Positions 41,572-51,415 of a stretch of 64,000 bases of DNA are shown here, piece after piece. The stretch lies in contig CBDUGP010000035.1 in NCBI GenBank assembly GCA_965366625.1, positions 1 through 64,000 on the forward strand, in the 5' to 3' direction. Below the pieces are notes generated by a model, which did no database searches, was not told where the DNA came from, and worked only from the letters and a program-made list of their open reading frames with translations. Each line of letters opens with the position of its first letter. Position 1 is the first letter of the stretch. Both the position numbers and the translations under genes were made by a program. Source of the stretch: JAUIJL01 sp965366625 (GTDB lineage Bacteria > Acidobacteriota > Thermoanaerobaculia > Multivoradales > J023).

Positions 41572-42977
41572 GCGCCGCATCCCCCGAGCAAGAGCGGGTG
41601 TTCGAGATCCGCGAGATTTTCGAGCTGCTCGTCCGCGATCCCCGGGAAGCGGCCAGAAAAGCCGCGATAAACGTCCAGCGCGTCGGCGGCCGCGGCTTGG
41701 GTCTCGCGGGGGAGGCTTTCCTCCTGCGTAGGGACCTGGAATCCCTCGCGGGCTCGACCGCCGACGAGCGGCGGGCTCTGAAGGATCGTTGGATCGAAGG
41801 CTGGTCGATGGGCCGGGTCCCGGCCCGGGAGCTGTCGCGATTTCGAGCCGCCATGGCCGTGGACCGGTGGGCCGAGCGCCGGGCTGCGCTCGGCACTCGG
41901 CTCCGGCGGGAGATCTTCCTCAATGACGACCCCTTGGTCCGTAAGGCCCTGCGAGCGTTGCGCAAAAGCGTCGCATCGAGATCGGTGCCGCCGCTATTCG
42001 ATCCGCCCGAGATCTGGTTCGACGGCCATCCTGTGAAGGACTTGGAGCACCTGCAAACCGAGCTCGAAACCTCGATCCTGAAGGGCGACGGCGAGGCTCG
42101 GCTGCAAGCGGCGGAGCATCTGACCGGCCTGCGCGCGAGGGTGGTGTTTGAATCGAAGCAAGGCTTGGACCCCACCCGCCACGTCTTCGAGGACGAGGTG
42201 AGGGGTCGCTACGTGGGATTCCCCGGGTCCATGGCCCGCTCGGACCGGGACGCCGCTATCGACGCCGTCGAAGCCATGGTCGACCCTAAACAAGCGGGCC
42301 CGACGGCGGAACGTTTCGAGCGTGCGTTGCTGGCGGATCCCGGCTTCGGGCCCAGGCTCGGGGCCGAGGGCCGCGACGCGGAGGAGTCGTTGCGACGGGC
42401 GGTGACGGCTGGCCTCGGCAAGCGGGAGCACGAAGCCTGGCTGGCCTGGCCTTTCGAATCGGAAATGGGTGATCTCTACGACGATCCTGCCCGGGTGGCC
42501 CGCGTGGCCGTCGACCGAGTGTCCCGACAGATCCGCCTGGAACAGACCTTCGAGTGGGCGGCCCGCTGGCAGAACCAACCCCAATCCCGGGTCGACCGCA
42601 TGGTCCGCCGAAAAGTCACCCAGGGAGTCGCCCTTTCCGTCGACCGCCCCGAGCTGGGCTCGCTGACGGCCGGCGCCGCCCGGGAGCAGCTCAGGGGTTT
42701 GGGGGAACGGTTGCGATCCCGAGCCCTGTCGGAAAACGAACGCTCGCTTTTGGTCCGCCGCGTCCGCGTCCTCCGAGAGAGCCTCAAAGCCGTCGAGAGT
42801 CGATCCGCCGTGCTCGAAAGCTGGGTGCTGCACCGAGGGTCGACGGCGCGAGCCCCCCACGCCCCATCCCTCGACAAGGTGCCGAATCTGCTGCCCGCCA
42901 AAGCCGCGCGTTGGGCCGCGGGTGTCGTCCTGCGCGTCGAACAACGGATCGAAGCCGAGCTCAGCCGATCGATCTGA
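41568..42977 (+). CDS. Unknown helical protein D, post-transfer operon
   Basis: A 469-aa protein with a GTG start overlapping the previous stop. Helical, with DPPEIWFDGHPVKDLEHLQTE at about 143, VGFPGSMARSDRDAAIDAVE at about 216 and LPAKAARWAAGVVLRVEQRI at the C-terminus. The motif P-E-(I/L)-W-(F/L) followed by G-(H/S)-x-x-x occurs in protein A (PPELWLGSRHWSIAELE) and here (PPEIWFDGHPVKDLEHL), supporting distant relationship between A and D. No function assigned. It ends the run; an RHS gene follows 80 bp later with its own ribosome-binding site. Confidence 0.65.
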   Translation: MSAASPEQERVFEIREIFELLVRDPREAARKAAINVQRVGGRGLGLAGEAFLLRRDLESLAGSTADERRALKDRWIEGWSMGRVPARELSRFRAAMAVDRWAERRAALGTRLRREIFLNDDPLVRKALRALRKSVASRSVPPLFDPPEIWFDGHPVKDLEHLQTELETSILKGDGEARLQAAEHLTGLRARVVFESKQGLDPTRHVFEDEVRGRYVGFPGSMARSDRDAAIDAVEAMVDPKQAGPTAERFERALLADPGFGPRLGAEGRDAEESLRRAVTAGLGKREHEAWLAWPFESEMGDLYDDPARVARVAVDRVSRQIRLEQTFEWAARWQNQPQSRVDRMVRRKVTQGVALSVDRPELGSLTAGAAREQLRGLGERLRSRALSENERSLLVRRVRVLRESLKAVESRSAVLESWVLHRGSTARAPHAPSLDKVPNLLPAKAARWAAGVVLRVEQRIEAELSRSI

Positions 42978-43058
42978 GGGTCGGCCCGCGGCAAAAGAAA
43001 GAAAAAAACAACCCACAAAAACCAATCAATGCGTCGAGCAAGGCAAGAAAGGATCGGT

Positions 43059-46000
43059 ATGGCGAAGCAATCGGGTGGATCGAGGCGATCAGAAAAGAAA
43101 CAGCTACAGAAACGGCTTTGGACGGTGATCGCGAGCCTGGCCTGCCTGTGGGCGGGATTGGCCTTCACCCAAGACGAGCCGACTCAGTCGACTCGTCGAG
43201 GCACCGGCGACCCGGAGGTCTTCGCGGACGGCTTCGAGCCGGGCGACACCTCCGCTTGGGATTGGACCGAGCCACCGGTGCAGCTCGAGATCCTCTCGCC
43301 CACCCACGGCGCCGCGATCAACGACCCCCGTCCGGCGATCGCGGTCGCCTTCAGCACGGTCACCGGCGTCGACGTCGACCCGGACACGCTCACCCTCGGG
43401 ATCGGTGATCAGCCCCTCGACGCCACCTGCTGGACCATCGAGGGTTCCGCGACCTGCACACCGTCCATGAGCTTCGCCGACGGCAGCGTGACTGTGGCCG
43501 CGATCATCGCCGACGTGAAGGGTCGGCTCTCCCCGGCACGCCTCGTGACCTTCACCGTCGACACCGTGGCGCCCGACGCGGTGGACCTCTCCCGACTGGT
43601 CGTCGGTCCTGATCCCGACCCCAGGCGCGGCGGTCTAGTGATCACCGGCTCTGAGGGCTCCGTGGAAGCCGGAGCCAGGGTGCGCATCCGCAATGGACGC
43701 ACCGACGAGATCGTCGTAGCCGTTGCCGATGAAAACGGTGCGTTCTCCGTCTGGATGGCGGGTCTCGAATGGGATCTGCTGGTCTTCGAGGTGGTCGATG
43801 GGGCGGGCAACACCAGCGAGCCGACCACCTTACCCGGCGACTTCCGCGTGCCCCAGGATCCTGCCGAAACGGCACCGCCGCTCGATCCGACCATCGCCAC
43901 CCGCCTGGACGACGCCTTGGAATTCCTGTGGACGGGTCCGGATCCGGTCCAAGAAGGCGTGGAGCCCGGAGCCATCGATCCGCGGCGCATCGGTTGGATC
44001 CGCGGGCAGGTCCTCGATCGGGACGGAGCCCCCGTGCCCGGGGTACAGATCCGGGCCTTGGGCCGTGACGAGCTGGGTTCCACCCGCACCCGCCTCGACG
44101 GTTTCTTCGATCTGGTGGTGAACGGCGGCGGCACGGTGGTGCTCGATTTCGAGCGGGCCGACTACCTACCCGTGCAACGCGAGGTCCACGTGCCGTGGCG
44201 GCAGTCCGTGTGGGCCGACGAGGTGCGGCTGACCCCCCTCGACCCATCGGGTTTCGTGATCGAGGCCGACGCAGGGACCTTCCAGATCGTCCAGGGCTCG
44301 ACCCAAATCGACGCCGATGGCCGTCGCACCGCGACCGTGCTCTTCCCGCCGGGCACCACCGCGCGCCTGTCCCTACCGAACGGCGAACAGGTCGAGCCAC
44401 AAACGTTCACGGTGCGCGCCACGGAGTACACCGTGGGGCCCGACGGACCCGCGGCCATGCCCGCCGCCCTGCCCGCCAACGTGGGCTATACCTACGCCGT
44501 GGAGCTGAGCCTCGACGAAGCCCGCACCCTCGGCGCCGAGCGGGTGGAGCTGTCGAATCCCCTGCCGGTGTATGTCGAGAATTTCCTCGACTTCCCCGTG
44601 GGCGAGCCCATGCCGGTCGGCTACTACGACCGCAAGCTCGGTCGATGGATCGGCGAGCGCAACGGCATCGTGCTCGAAGTCTTGGGTACCGACGACGAGG
44701 GCCTGGCGCTCCTCGACATCGAAGGCTTCGGCGAGCCCACCCATGAAAACGACCTGGCGGACCTCGGTATCTTCGACGCCGAGCGGTCCGTCATCGCCCA
44801 GCTCTACGAGCCGGGAACCAGCCTCTGGCGCGCCGCCGTCGACCATTTCACCCCGTGGGACTTCAACCGCCCCTGGGGCCCACCGGAAGGCGCCACGCCG
44901 CCGCCGGAGCCCCCGGATCCCGGTGCCGGCGGCGGTGGAGGAGGCGGCGGCGGAGGCGGCGGAGGTGGAGGAGGAGGCGGAGGTGGAGGAGGTGGCGGTG
45001 ATCCCGACACCCACGACGAAAACGACGACTCCGAGCACGACCCCTGCGCCGGCACCGTCGACGGCTCGATTATCGAATGCGAGAACCAGACGCTCCGTCA
45101 ACGGATCCCCGTGGTCGGCGCGCCCGTGGAGCTGTGGTACGCCTCGGATCGGGTGAAGGGCCGGGGCGCCGACTTCTCCCTGCGCATCCCGGTGACCGGC
45201 GAGAGCGTGCCCGCCGCCGTGGCCTCGGTGGAGGTGCAGGTGATCTTCGGGGGTCGGCGCCTCAGCCGCCGCTTCCCACCGGAGCCGAATCAGGTCTGGG
45301 ATCTCGAGCTCTCCGGTGACGACGCCTTCAGTCGGCCGATGGTAGGCCTCCAGCCCGTACGCATCCGCAGGGGATACGCCTATCCGCTGGAATACCGACC
45401 GACCCGCCGCGCTTTCCAGCGCAGCTGGTCCCAATATCCCGAAGGTTCCTACGACATCGAGCGGAGACGCTCCGGCATCCACATGACCCTGTGGCGGGAT
45501 ACGGCCTCGTCGTGGGATCAAGTGCTCAAAGTTGCGGTGGGCCGCTGGGACGCCCGGGGCCAGAGGATGGGCGGTTTCAGCCTCGACCGACACCACGCCT
45601 ACGACCCCGGCGGGCGCACGGTCTTCCGGGGAGACGGCAGCCGCCAGTCGGCCCGCGCCTTGGGTCCGGTAGTCATCCGCCACGCCTCGGGATTCTCGGA
45701 TCCCCGGGACTTGGCCATGGGCCCGGACGGCACGATCTACGTGGCGGGAGGCTCGGACCGTCGGGTCTGGGCCGTGGATCCGGAGGGAGTGGTTCGGCCG
45801 TTCGCCGGTGACGGTACCCCGTGTGAGACCGTGGAGAGCGACGATCCCGATTGGGATCCCATGGACCAATGCGGCGAAGGGGATCCGGCTCTCGACGCTC
45901 AGCTCTTCGAGCCCGTGGGCCTCGACGTCTCCCCGGAGGGTGACATCTACATCGCCGACCGCGGATTGGGCTGCGTTCGGCGCGTGCGGGTGTCGACGGG

Positions 46001-49000
46001 TTTCCTCGACACCGTGGCGGGCCGGTGCGACTCGGGATCCGGCGGCGGACCTCAGGGTTTGAATCCATCCGTGGAACCACCCGAGGGCCTGCTACCCGGC
46101 GACGGGGATCCGTCGTCCGAGACCACCCTCGGACCTTTGACCGACGTCGCGGTCCGCTCCGACGGCGCGATCTTCGTGGCCACGGACGTCGGCGTGCGCA
46201 TGGTCGCCACGGACGGTACGTTGTCGACGGTGGTGGAGCTGTCGCCCAGCGGTGGCGGTGGTGGAGGAAGCGGGGGTGGCGGAGGAGGCGGAGACGGTGA
46301 AAGCCTGGGCGAGACGGGCGATGACGGCCCCGGCGACGACCCACCCGGTCCCGGCCCGGGACCGATCACGGTCCACAGCCTGGATTTCGGCCCCAACGGG
46401 CGGCTCTACCTCACCGATCCGGTGGGTCACCGCGTGCACGCCCTCGAGGTGGACGGTCGACTGTCGATCGTGGCCGGGACCGGCGTCGAGGGGGAGGCCG
46501 CGGACGGCACCGCGGCCCTCGAAGCCCCCTTGAGCTCACCCCAAGGCCTCTTCGTCAACACAGACGGTCGCCTCTACGTGGCGGAAACCGGCCATCGACG
46601 CCTGCGTCGCCTGGATTCCGACGGCGGTCTCTACACCACCACCGGCAACGGTGAGCCCGGCACCCCGATCTCGGGCGAGCCCGCCCTGGAAGCGTCCTAC
46701 GGCACCCTAAAGGCCACGACCCAAAGCACCGACGGCGACGTCTACGTCTTGGCCGTCGGCACGATTTGGCGAGTCGGCCTCGCCCTCGACGGCTATACCG
46801 ACGGCGAGGTCCTGGTGCCGTCCGCCGGCGGTGCCGAGGTGTGGGTCTTCGACGCCGACGGTCGCCACCTCCAAACCCTGCACGGCTTGACCGGCACGGT
46901 CCTCCGGACCTTCACCTACGACGAGCAAGGGCTGCTCGTCGGCATCACCGACGCCGACGGCCTCACCACCACCGTCGAGCGCCACGAAAAAACCGGCGAC
47001 GCTACAGCGATCGTCGGCCCGTTCGGTCAACGCACCGCGCTCTTCCAAGACGAGGACGGCTACCTGGAGAGGATCACCAACCCGGCCGGGGAGAGCTACG
47101 GCTTCAAATACGCCGCCGGGTTGATGACCCGCCTCGAGGACCCCCGCTTCGAGGCGGAGGACTACGAGCCCGACGCGGCCAAGCGTTACGGCTACGACGG
47201 ACGGGGCCGCTTGATCCTGGCTCAAGACGCGGAGAACGGCTCCACCTCCCTCAGCCGACGGGGCAGCCCCGGTCAACCCGAGCACGAGGTGAGCCATAAA
47301 ACCGCCCGCTTCGTCACTACGAAATATCGGAGTCGCCGGGGCCGACGGGGCGAGCAAGTCCGCGAGCGCGAGCATCCGGACGGCACGGTGATCACCTCCA
47401 CCCGCCACGGCAACGGCGTTACCGTGCTCGACCTGCCCGACGGCAGCAGGGCCACCCGTGCGGGTCGTCCCGATCCCCGTTTCGGCCTGTTGGCGGGATT
47501 CGCCGGGGTGGATCGCTTGGAACGTCCGGGCGGCCGGCGGCTCGACGTCACCGCAAGCCGGTCCGTGAGCCTGGTGGACACCGAGGACCCCTTCAGCATC
47601 GAAACCCTGAGCCACAGCCTCACCATCGAGGGGCGCACCACCACGGTCGACTACGACGGTCCGAAACGCCGTCTGACCGCGATCAGCCCCGAGTCCCGTC
47701 GCCGGGAAATGGACCTCGACGCCAGGGGTCGCACCGTCGCGGCCCGCGCACCGGGCCTCGAGGACCTGCGCATCGACTATCGAGACACGGGCGAGGTCGA
47801 GCACCTGACCGTGGGGCAGGGGGAAATGGCACGCATCACCGGCTTCGGTTACGACGAGCTCCATCGCCTTGAGTCCGTCACCGACGCCGAAGGCCAGAGC
47901 GTCACCTACGGCTACGACGCCGCCAATCGGCTCGACACGATCACCCTGCCGGACCGGAACGTGGTCGATTTCGAGCACGACGCCATGGGCAACGTCACCG
48001 AGGTGAGCCCACCCGGCCGCCCCGCCCACGTCTTCACCTACACGAAGCGCAACCAGCTCGAAACCTACGTCCTGCCCGACGTGGGCCAGGGACCGGCGAC
48101 CAAGACCCGCTTCTACGACGCGGACCGGCGTCTGGAGCGGATCGTCCGGCCCGACGGGCTCGAGATCGAGCTGATCCGCGAGCCGCTGATGAACCGCCTA
48201 CAAGCCCTGGCCCTGCCGCGCGGAGACCTGTCGTTTACCTACCGCCCGGACGGCAAGCCGGCCACCGTCACCACTTTTGACGGCCAAGGCCTCACTTACG
48301 GATACGATGGTCCGATGGTGGACGAGGTGACATGGACCGGACCCGTCTCGGGTCGCGTGAAAAAGACCTACGACGACGCCCTACGCCTGGAAGAGCTGCG
48401 GGTCGAGGGAGCACCCCCCGTCATCCATGCCTACGACGACGACGGCTTCCTGCTGCGAGCCGGAGCGCTAACCGCCGTGCGCGAGCCGGATACCGGCCGC
48501 TTGGACCACGTCACCGTCGGCGCTTTGACCACCTCGTGGACCTACACCCCCTTCGGCGAGATCGAATCCGTGACCACCCGCTTCGGCGACACAGTCGGTG
48601 ACGACGTGATCTTCGAGGAGAGCTTCCTCTACGATCGCCGGGGCTGGATCACCGACAAGACGTCGACCCGAGGCCAAACCATCGTGACCGAAACCTACGG
48701 CTACGACCCGCGAGGACGGCTCGAAACCGTGCACGAGGACGGCGTCCCGCGCTCCACCTACGGCTACGACGCCAATTCCAACCGGATCTCCTACGACGGA
48801 CCGTTCGGTACCCTCTCCCCCGAGGACATCCGCTACGACGCGAGGGATCGTCTCGAGCGCTACGGCGACGCCGGCTACACCCACACCGAGTCCGGCGAGC
48901 TGGTCACCAAAACCATCGGCGACCAAACCGTGAGCTTCGATATCGACGTCATGGGCAACCTACGCCGGGTCGACCTGCCGTCGGGCATCACCATCGAGTA

Positions 49001-49955
49001 CCTGATCGACGGCGCCCAGCGGCGCATCGGCAAAAAAGTCGACGGCGTTTTGACCCACGCCTGGCTCTACCGGGACGGCCTCCGGCCCATCGCCGAGCTC
49101 GACGCCGAAGGCGCGGTCGTCTCCCTTTTCGTCTACGCCACCCGCCGAAACGTGCCGGACGTCCTGATCAAAAACGGCACCACCTACCGGATCCTGAGCG
49201 ACCACCTGGGCAGCCCACGCCTCGTCGTCGACGCCCAAACCGGTGCGGTCGCCCAAGAGCTGCGCTACGACGCCTTCGGCCGAGTCACCCTCGACACCCA
49301 ACCGGGTTTCCAACCCTTCGGCTTCGCCGGCGGTCTCTACGATCCCCAAACCGGCCTCGTGCGTTTCGGAGCCAGGGACTACAACCCGGAAGTCGGCCGC
49401 TGGACCACCCCGGACCCCATCGGTTTCCGCGGCGGCCAAAGCAACCTCTACAACTACGCGGGCTCCAACCCGATCAACTTCATCGACCCGAGCGGTCTAG
49501 AAACCGTGCTCGGCATTCACACCGACGTGGGCACCAACGCCGGCATGGGGCAAGGTCACGCCTGGATCAGCGTCTCCGACGGCGACACGGGAACGGTGGA
49601 AAGGGTGGGTCTTTATCCGGAGCACGCCTCTCCGTCCGGGTTTCTGACCGATCAGGACGGAGACAGTGATCTGGTGCCGGAAGATCCGATCAAGGAGGCC
49701 AGGGTCAGTCGGTACTATTTGCTCGACGACGCCCAAAGGACTCTCTTGGACGACCTGCTCGACGATTCGTACGAATGGATGCCGACCTTCAACTGCGCGT
49801 CTTTCGCCTCGGACGTGGTGCGAAAGGTGGTCGGAGAAGACTTGGACGCCGACGATTGGCTCGGCATCGAGACGCCGAGGGAGCTGGCGAGAAGCATGGA
49901 GCGCTTGAACGGAGAAGCCCCGAGAAGCGGGGCGGCCGGAGGAGGAACCCGATGA
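43059..49955 (+). CDS. Giant secreted RHS/YD-repeat polymorphic toxin
   Basis: A 2298-aa protein. The ATG at 43059 has AAAGGA upstream and gives a signal-like N-terminus (RLWTVIASLACLWAGLAF). In order: an EVFADGFEPGDTSAW motif (about 57), Ig-like and carboxypeptidase-regulatory-like domains, a long polyglycine hinge (about 624-648), NHL/SMP-30-type blades (GPDGTIYVAGG, GLFVNTDGRLYVAE, about 890-1230) with a second Gly run, YD repeats (about 1290-2040), and the RHS core at about 2048-2145 (DHLGSPRLVVD, RFGARDYNPEVGRW, NPINFIDPSGL). The C-terminal about 150 residues are the variable toxin tip, with GQGHAWISV and FNCASFASDVV, suggesting a circularly permuted NlpC/P60-like cysteine peptidase fold. 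A lipoprotein gene overlaps its end as probable immunity. Confidence 0.88.
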   Translation: MAKQSGGSRRSEKKQLQKRLWTVIASLACLWAGLAFTQDEPTQSTRRGTGDPEVFADGFEPGDTSAWDWTEPPVQLEILSPTHGAAINDPRPAIAVAFSTVTGVDVDPDTLTLGIGDQPLDATCWTIEGSATCTPSMSFADGSVTVAAIIADVKGRLSPARLVTFTVDTVAPDAVDLSRLVVGPDPDPRRGGLVITGSEGSVEAGARVRIRNGRTDEIVVAVADENGAFSVWMAGLEWDLLVFEVVDGAGNTSEPTTLPGDFRVPQDPAETAPPLDPTIATRLDDALEFLWTGPDPVQEGVEPGAIDPRRIGWIRGQVLDRDGAPVPGVQIRALGRDELGSTRTRLDGFFDLVVNGGGTVVLDFERADYLPVQREVHVPWRQSVWADEVRLTPLDPSGFVIEADAGTFQIVQGSTQIDADGRRTATVLFPPGTTARLSLPNGEQVEPQTFTVRATEYTVGPDGPAAMPAALPANVGYTYAVELSLDEARTLGAERVELSNPLPVYVENFLDFPVGEPMPVGYYDRKLGRWIGERNGIVLEVLGTDDEGLALLDIEGFGEPTHENDLADLGIFDAERSVIAQLYEPGTSLWRAAVDHFTPWDFNRPWGPPEGATPPPEPPDPGAGGGGGGGGGGGGGGGGGGGGGGGGDPDTHDENDDSEHDPCAGTVDGSIIECENQTLRQRIPVVGAPVELWYASDRVKGRGADFSLRIPVTGESVPAAVASVEVQVIFGGRRLSRRFPPEPNQVWDLELSGDDAFSRPMVGLQPVRIRRGYAYPLEYRPTRRAFQRSWSQYPEGSYDIERRRSGIHMTLWRDTASSWDQVLKVAVGRWDARGQRMGGFSLDRHHAYDPGGRTVFRGDGSRQSARALGPVVIRHASGFSDPRDLAMGPDGTIYVAGGSDRRVWAVDPEGVVRPFAGDGTPCETVESDDPDWDPMDQCGEGDPALDAQLFEPVGLDVSPEGDIYIADRGLGCVRRVRVSTGFLDTVAGRCDSGSGGGPQGLNPSVEPPEGLLPGDGDPSSETTLGPLTDVAVRSDGAIFVATDVGVRMVATDGTLSTVVELSPSGGGGGGSGGGGGGGDGESLGETGDDGPGDDPPGPGPGPITVHSLDFGPNGRLYLTDPVGHRVHALEVDGRLSIVAGTGVEGEAADGTAALEAPLSSPQGLFVNTDGRLYVAETGHRRLRRLDSDGGLYTTTGNGEPGTPISGEPALEASYGTLKATTQSTDGDVYVLAVGTIWRVGLALDGYTDGEVLVPSAGGAEVWVFDADGRHLQTLHGLTGTVLRTFTYDEQGLLVGITDADGLTTTVERHEKTGDATAIVGPFGQRTALFQDEDGYLERITNPAGESYGFKYAAGLMTRLEDPRFEAEDYEPDAAKRYGYDGRGRLILAQDAENGSTSLSRRGSPGQPEHEVSHKTARFVTTKYRSRRGRRGEQVREREHPDGTVITSTRHGNGVTVLDLPDGSRATRAGRPDPRFGLLAGFAGVDRLERPGGRRLDVTASRSVSLVDTEDPFSIETLSHSLTIEGRTTTVDYDGPKRRLTAISPESRRREMDLDARGRTVAARAPGLEDLRIDYRDTGEVEHLTVGQGEMARITGFGYDELHRLESVTDAEGQSVTYGYDAANRLDTITLPDRNVVDFEHDAMGNVTEVSPPGRPAHVFTYTKRNQLETYVLPDVGQGPATKTRFYDADRRLERIVRPDGLEIELIREPLMNRLQALALPRGDLSFTYRPDGKPATVTTFDGQGLTYGYDGPMVDEVTWTGPVSGRVKKTYDDALRLEELRVEGAPPVIHAYDDDGFLLRAGALTAVREPDTGRLDHVTVGALTTSWTYTPFGEIESVTTRFGDTVGDDVIFEESFLYDRRGWITDKTSTRGQTIVTETYGYDPRGRLETVHEDGVPRSTYGYDANSNRISYDGPFGTLSPEDIRYDARDRLERYGDAGYTHTESGELVTKTIGDQTVSFDIDVMGNLRRVDLPSGITIEYLIDGAQRRIGKKVDGVLTHAWLYRDGLRPIAELDAEGAVVSLFVYATRRNVPDVLIKNGTTYRILSDHLGSPRLVVDAQTGAVAQELRYDAFGRVTLDTQPGFQPFGFAGGLYDPQTGLVRFGARDYNPEVGRWTTPDPIGFRGGQSNLYNYAGSNPINFIDPSGLETVLGIHTDVGTNAGMGQGHAWISVSDGDTGTVERVGLYPEHASPSGFLTDQDGDSDLVPEDPIKEARVSRYYLLDDAQRTLLDDLLDDSYEWMPTFNCASFASDVVRKVVGEDLDADDWLGIETPRELARSMERLNGEAPRSGAAGGGTR
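44930..45000 (+). repeat. Polyglycine-coding GGN tract in the RHS gene
   Basis: About 24 consecutive glycine codons (GGC/GGT/GGA) make a flexible hinge between the Ig-like and NHL-like parts. A shorter run lies at about 46251-46291. Confidence 0.85.
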
Positions 49956-50383
49956 GCACAACCACACGATGCCTGCTCTTGACGATGCTTTGCATCTGCG
50001 GAGCGGCTTGCAGCAGTGATACGTCTGCCCCTGTGGCAGCCTACGAAGAAGTCGACATCGAAACGTTCCAAGATCTCATCGGCGAGCCGCACGCCTGTTC
50101 CATGCCGGATTGGAGCTTCGACGGACGTTGCGGCGACTCTTATTGCTTCTCCGAGACTTCCAGGGTGAAGTTTTTTCCTCGCATTCGGGTCGTGTCCAAG
50201 CTACTTCCGCCCAAACGCCTCAAAATCCATCAATCGAAGATCGTCTTTCCGGAAGTTTATTTAGAAAGGATCGGCGGAGAAATCAAACAGCTAGGTGAGG
50301 CCCAACGCATGTTCTGCAGCCATACCTATATGTTGCTGGATGCGGAAGGTCGCGCCAAGTCGCCGAGGCAGCAGACGCAGTAG
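49952..50383 (+). CDS. Lipoprotein, probable immunity to the RHS toxin
   Basis: A 143-aa protein whose ATG overlaps the RHS stop and follows GGAGGA. The N-terminus LLLTMLCICGAACSSD is a lipoprotein signal with the lipobox cysteine at about residue 20, so the product should be membrane-anchored outside the cytoplasm. The mature part has four or more further cysteines (HACSMPDW, DGRCGDSYC, MFCSHTY). In polymorphic toxin loci the gene directly after the toxin tip usually encodes immunity; an extracytoplasmic lipoprotein fits a wall- or periplasm-acting peptidase. No family recognised. Confidence 0.65.
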   Translation: MSTTTRCLLLTMLCICGAACSSDTSAPVAAYEEVDIETFQDLIGEPHACSMPDWSFDGRCGDSYCFSETSRVKFFPRIRVVSKLLPPKRLKIHQSKIVFPEVYLERIGGEIKQLGEAQRMFCSHTYMLLDAEGRAKSPRQQTQ

Positions 50384-50455
50384 AGGGCTCGTCGGCCCCT
50401 GGTCGACGACAAAGACGCATCGAGACGGCCGAGGGTCTCGATGCGCACGGGACCG

Positions 50456-51415
50456 TCAATCCTCGGCGAAGATCTCGTCTGCCGAGTCGGCGAGCACTGC
50501 TCGGGTGAGCCACGCCTCAAGCCGATCCACATCGGTACAGTCTTCGATACGCTGCCGATGTTCCTCTGTCAGGGAGAGCTGTCTAGCTTTGCAAACGGCG
50601 AGAATAGAAGCACGTTTCTCTTCCTGCCGTCCCAGCAAAATCCCTTTCTTGATGCCGTCTCTCTCGTAGCTGGTGATGTAGGGCATATTTTTCTCCTCTT
50701 CGATGTCGAGCAAGCGCTCTTTGAAGCTTCTCCGCAGCGGTTCGGGTAAGGTCATCATCCAGTCTAAGCATCTGTGGAAGTGGTGGATTTTTTCTTCGCT
50801 GTAACCCTTCTCATAGAGTCGCTCAGTGAGTTCCAGACGCTGCTTGTATCGCTCGTCGGTGTCGTGGCGGGTGGCCTGCGCCATCAGATGCACCATGACC
50901 AAGACGGCGAACGGGTTGTCGCTCCCTTCGAGCTCCTGCCACCGCTCATTGTACTGTCTGAGCTTGACGGTGGGAAAGACCAGCAGGGAGAGGCATCCCC
51001 AACGACTGCACGGGTTGTACTTTGTGGGGTGGAAGCTCGGGCTGTCGTCGGCGAGCACCGCTAGGGACACTACCTCCTTCGTTTTCTTCTTGAAGCGATC
51101 AAAAGCGCGGTAGTTGTAGACGTACATGCGTTCGGCGAAATCCTTTTTCGGCTGGGCTTGTACCTCGATGTGGACCAACACATCGACGGGTTCTCCGTTT
51201 TTGGCTCGGACCCTGACCAGCTTGTCGACCGAGCGGTAGTCGGATTTGGGTTCGGCTTCGGAATCGGGGGTCAGGGGTCGAAGCTCCTGCTCGAGCCCCA
51301 CGGCGGGCCGGCTCCAGTCGATGTCGTTGTGAATGTCCGGAAAGAAGAAGTGGAAGAAGTCTCGTAGATAGGTGTCGAGAGCGTCCTTCCAAGGTTCGTC
51401 GTAACGATCGGTCAT
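50456..51415 (-). CDS. Rpn-like PD-(D/E)XK transposase-family nuclease, copy 2
   Basis: A 319-aa protein starting at the ATG at 51415 after GGAGG. It is paralogous to the gene at 19428 over its full length: TDRYDEPWKDALDTYLRDFFHFFF, VLVHIEVQAQPKKDFAERMYVYNYRAFDRF, SPSFHPTKYNPC, FPTVKLRQYNERW, and the tail QRIEDCTDVDRLEAWLTRAVLADSADEIF. The E-x-Q pair in HIEVQAQ is the nuclease core. The insertion of a second Lys-rich segment (KKKTKEVVSLAVLADD) is the main difference. It is divergent from the TIR-kinase-FGE gene; the shared upstream region is 335 bp. Confidence 0.85.
   Translation of the reverse strand: MTDRYDEPWKDALDTYLRDFFHFFFPDIHNDIDWSRPAVGLEQELRPLTPDSEAEPKSDYRSVDKLVRVRAKNGEPVDVLVHIEVQAQPKKDFAERMYVYNYRAFDRFKKKTKEVVSLAVLADDSPSFHPTKYNPCSRWGCLSLLVFPTVKLRQYNERWQELEGSDNPFAVLVMVHLMAQATRHDTDERYKQRLELTERLYEKGYSEEKIHHFHRCLDWMMTLPEPLRRSFKERLLDIEEEKNMPYITSYERDGIKKGILLGRQEEKRASILAVCKARQLSLTEEHRQRIEDCTDVDRLEAWLTRAVLADSADEIFAED

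Noticed and set aside
37938..42977. Relaxase hidden among helical proteins A-D
   Set aside because: No HUH triad, catalytic tyrosine context or helicase motif was visible, so I did not assign a relaxase.
44930..45000. Polyglycine tract as a sequencing artefact or phase-variable repeat
   Set aside because: The GGN codons vary at the third base, so it is not a simple slippage tract, and the frame stays open through both Gly runs.
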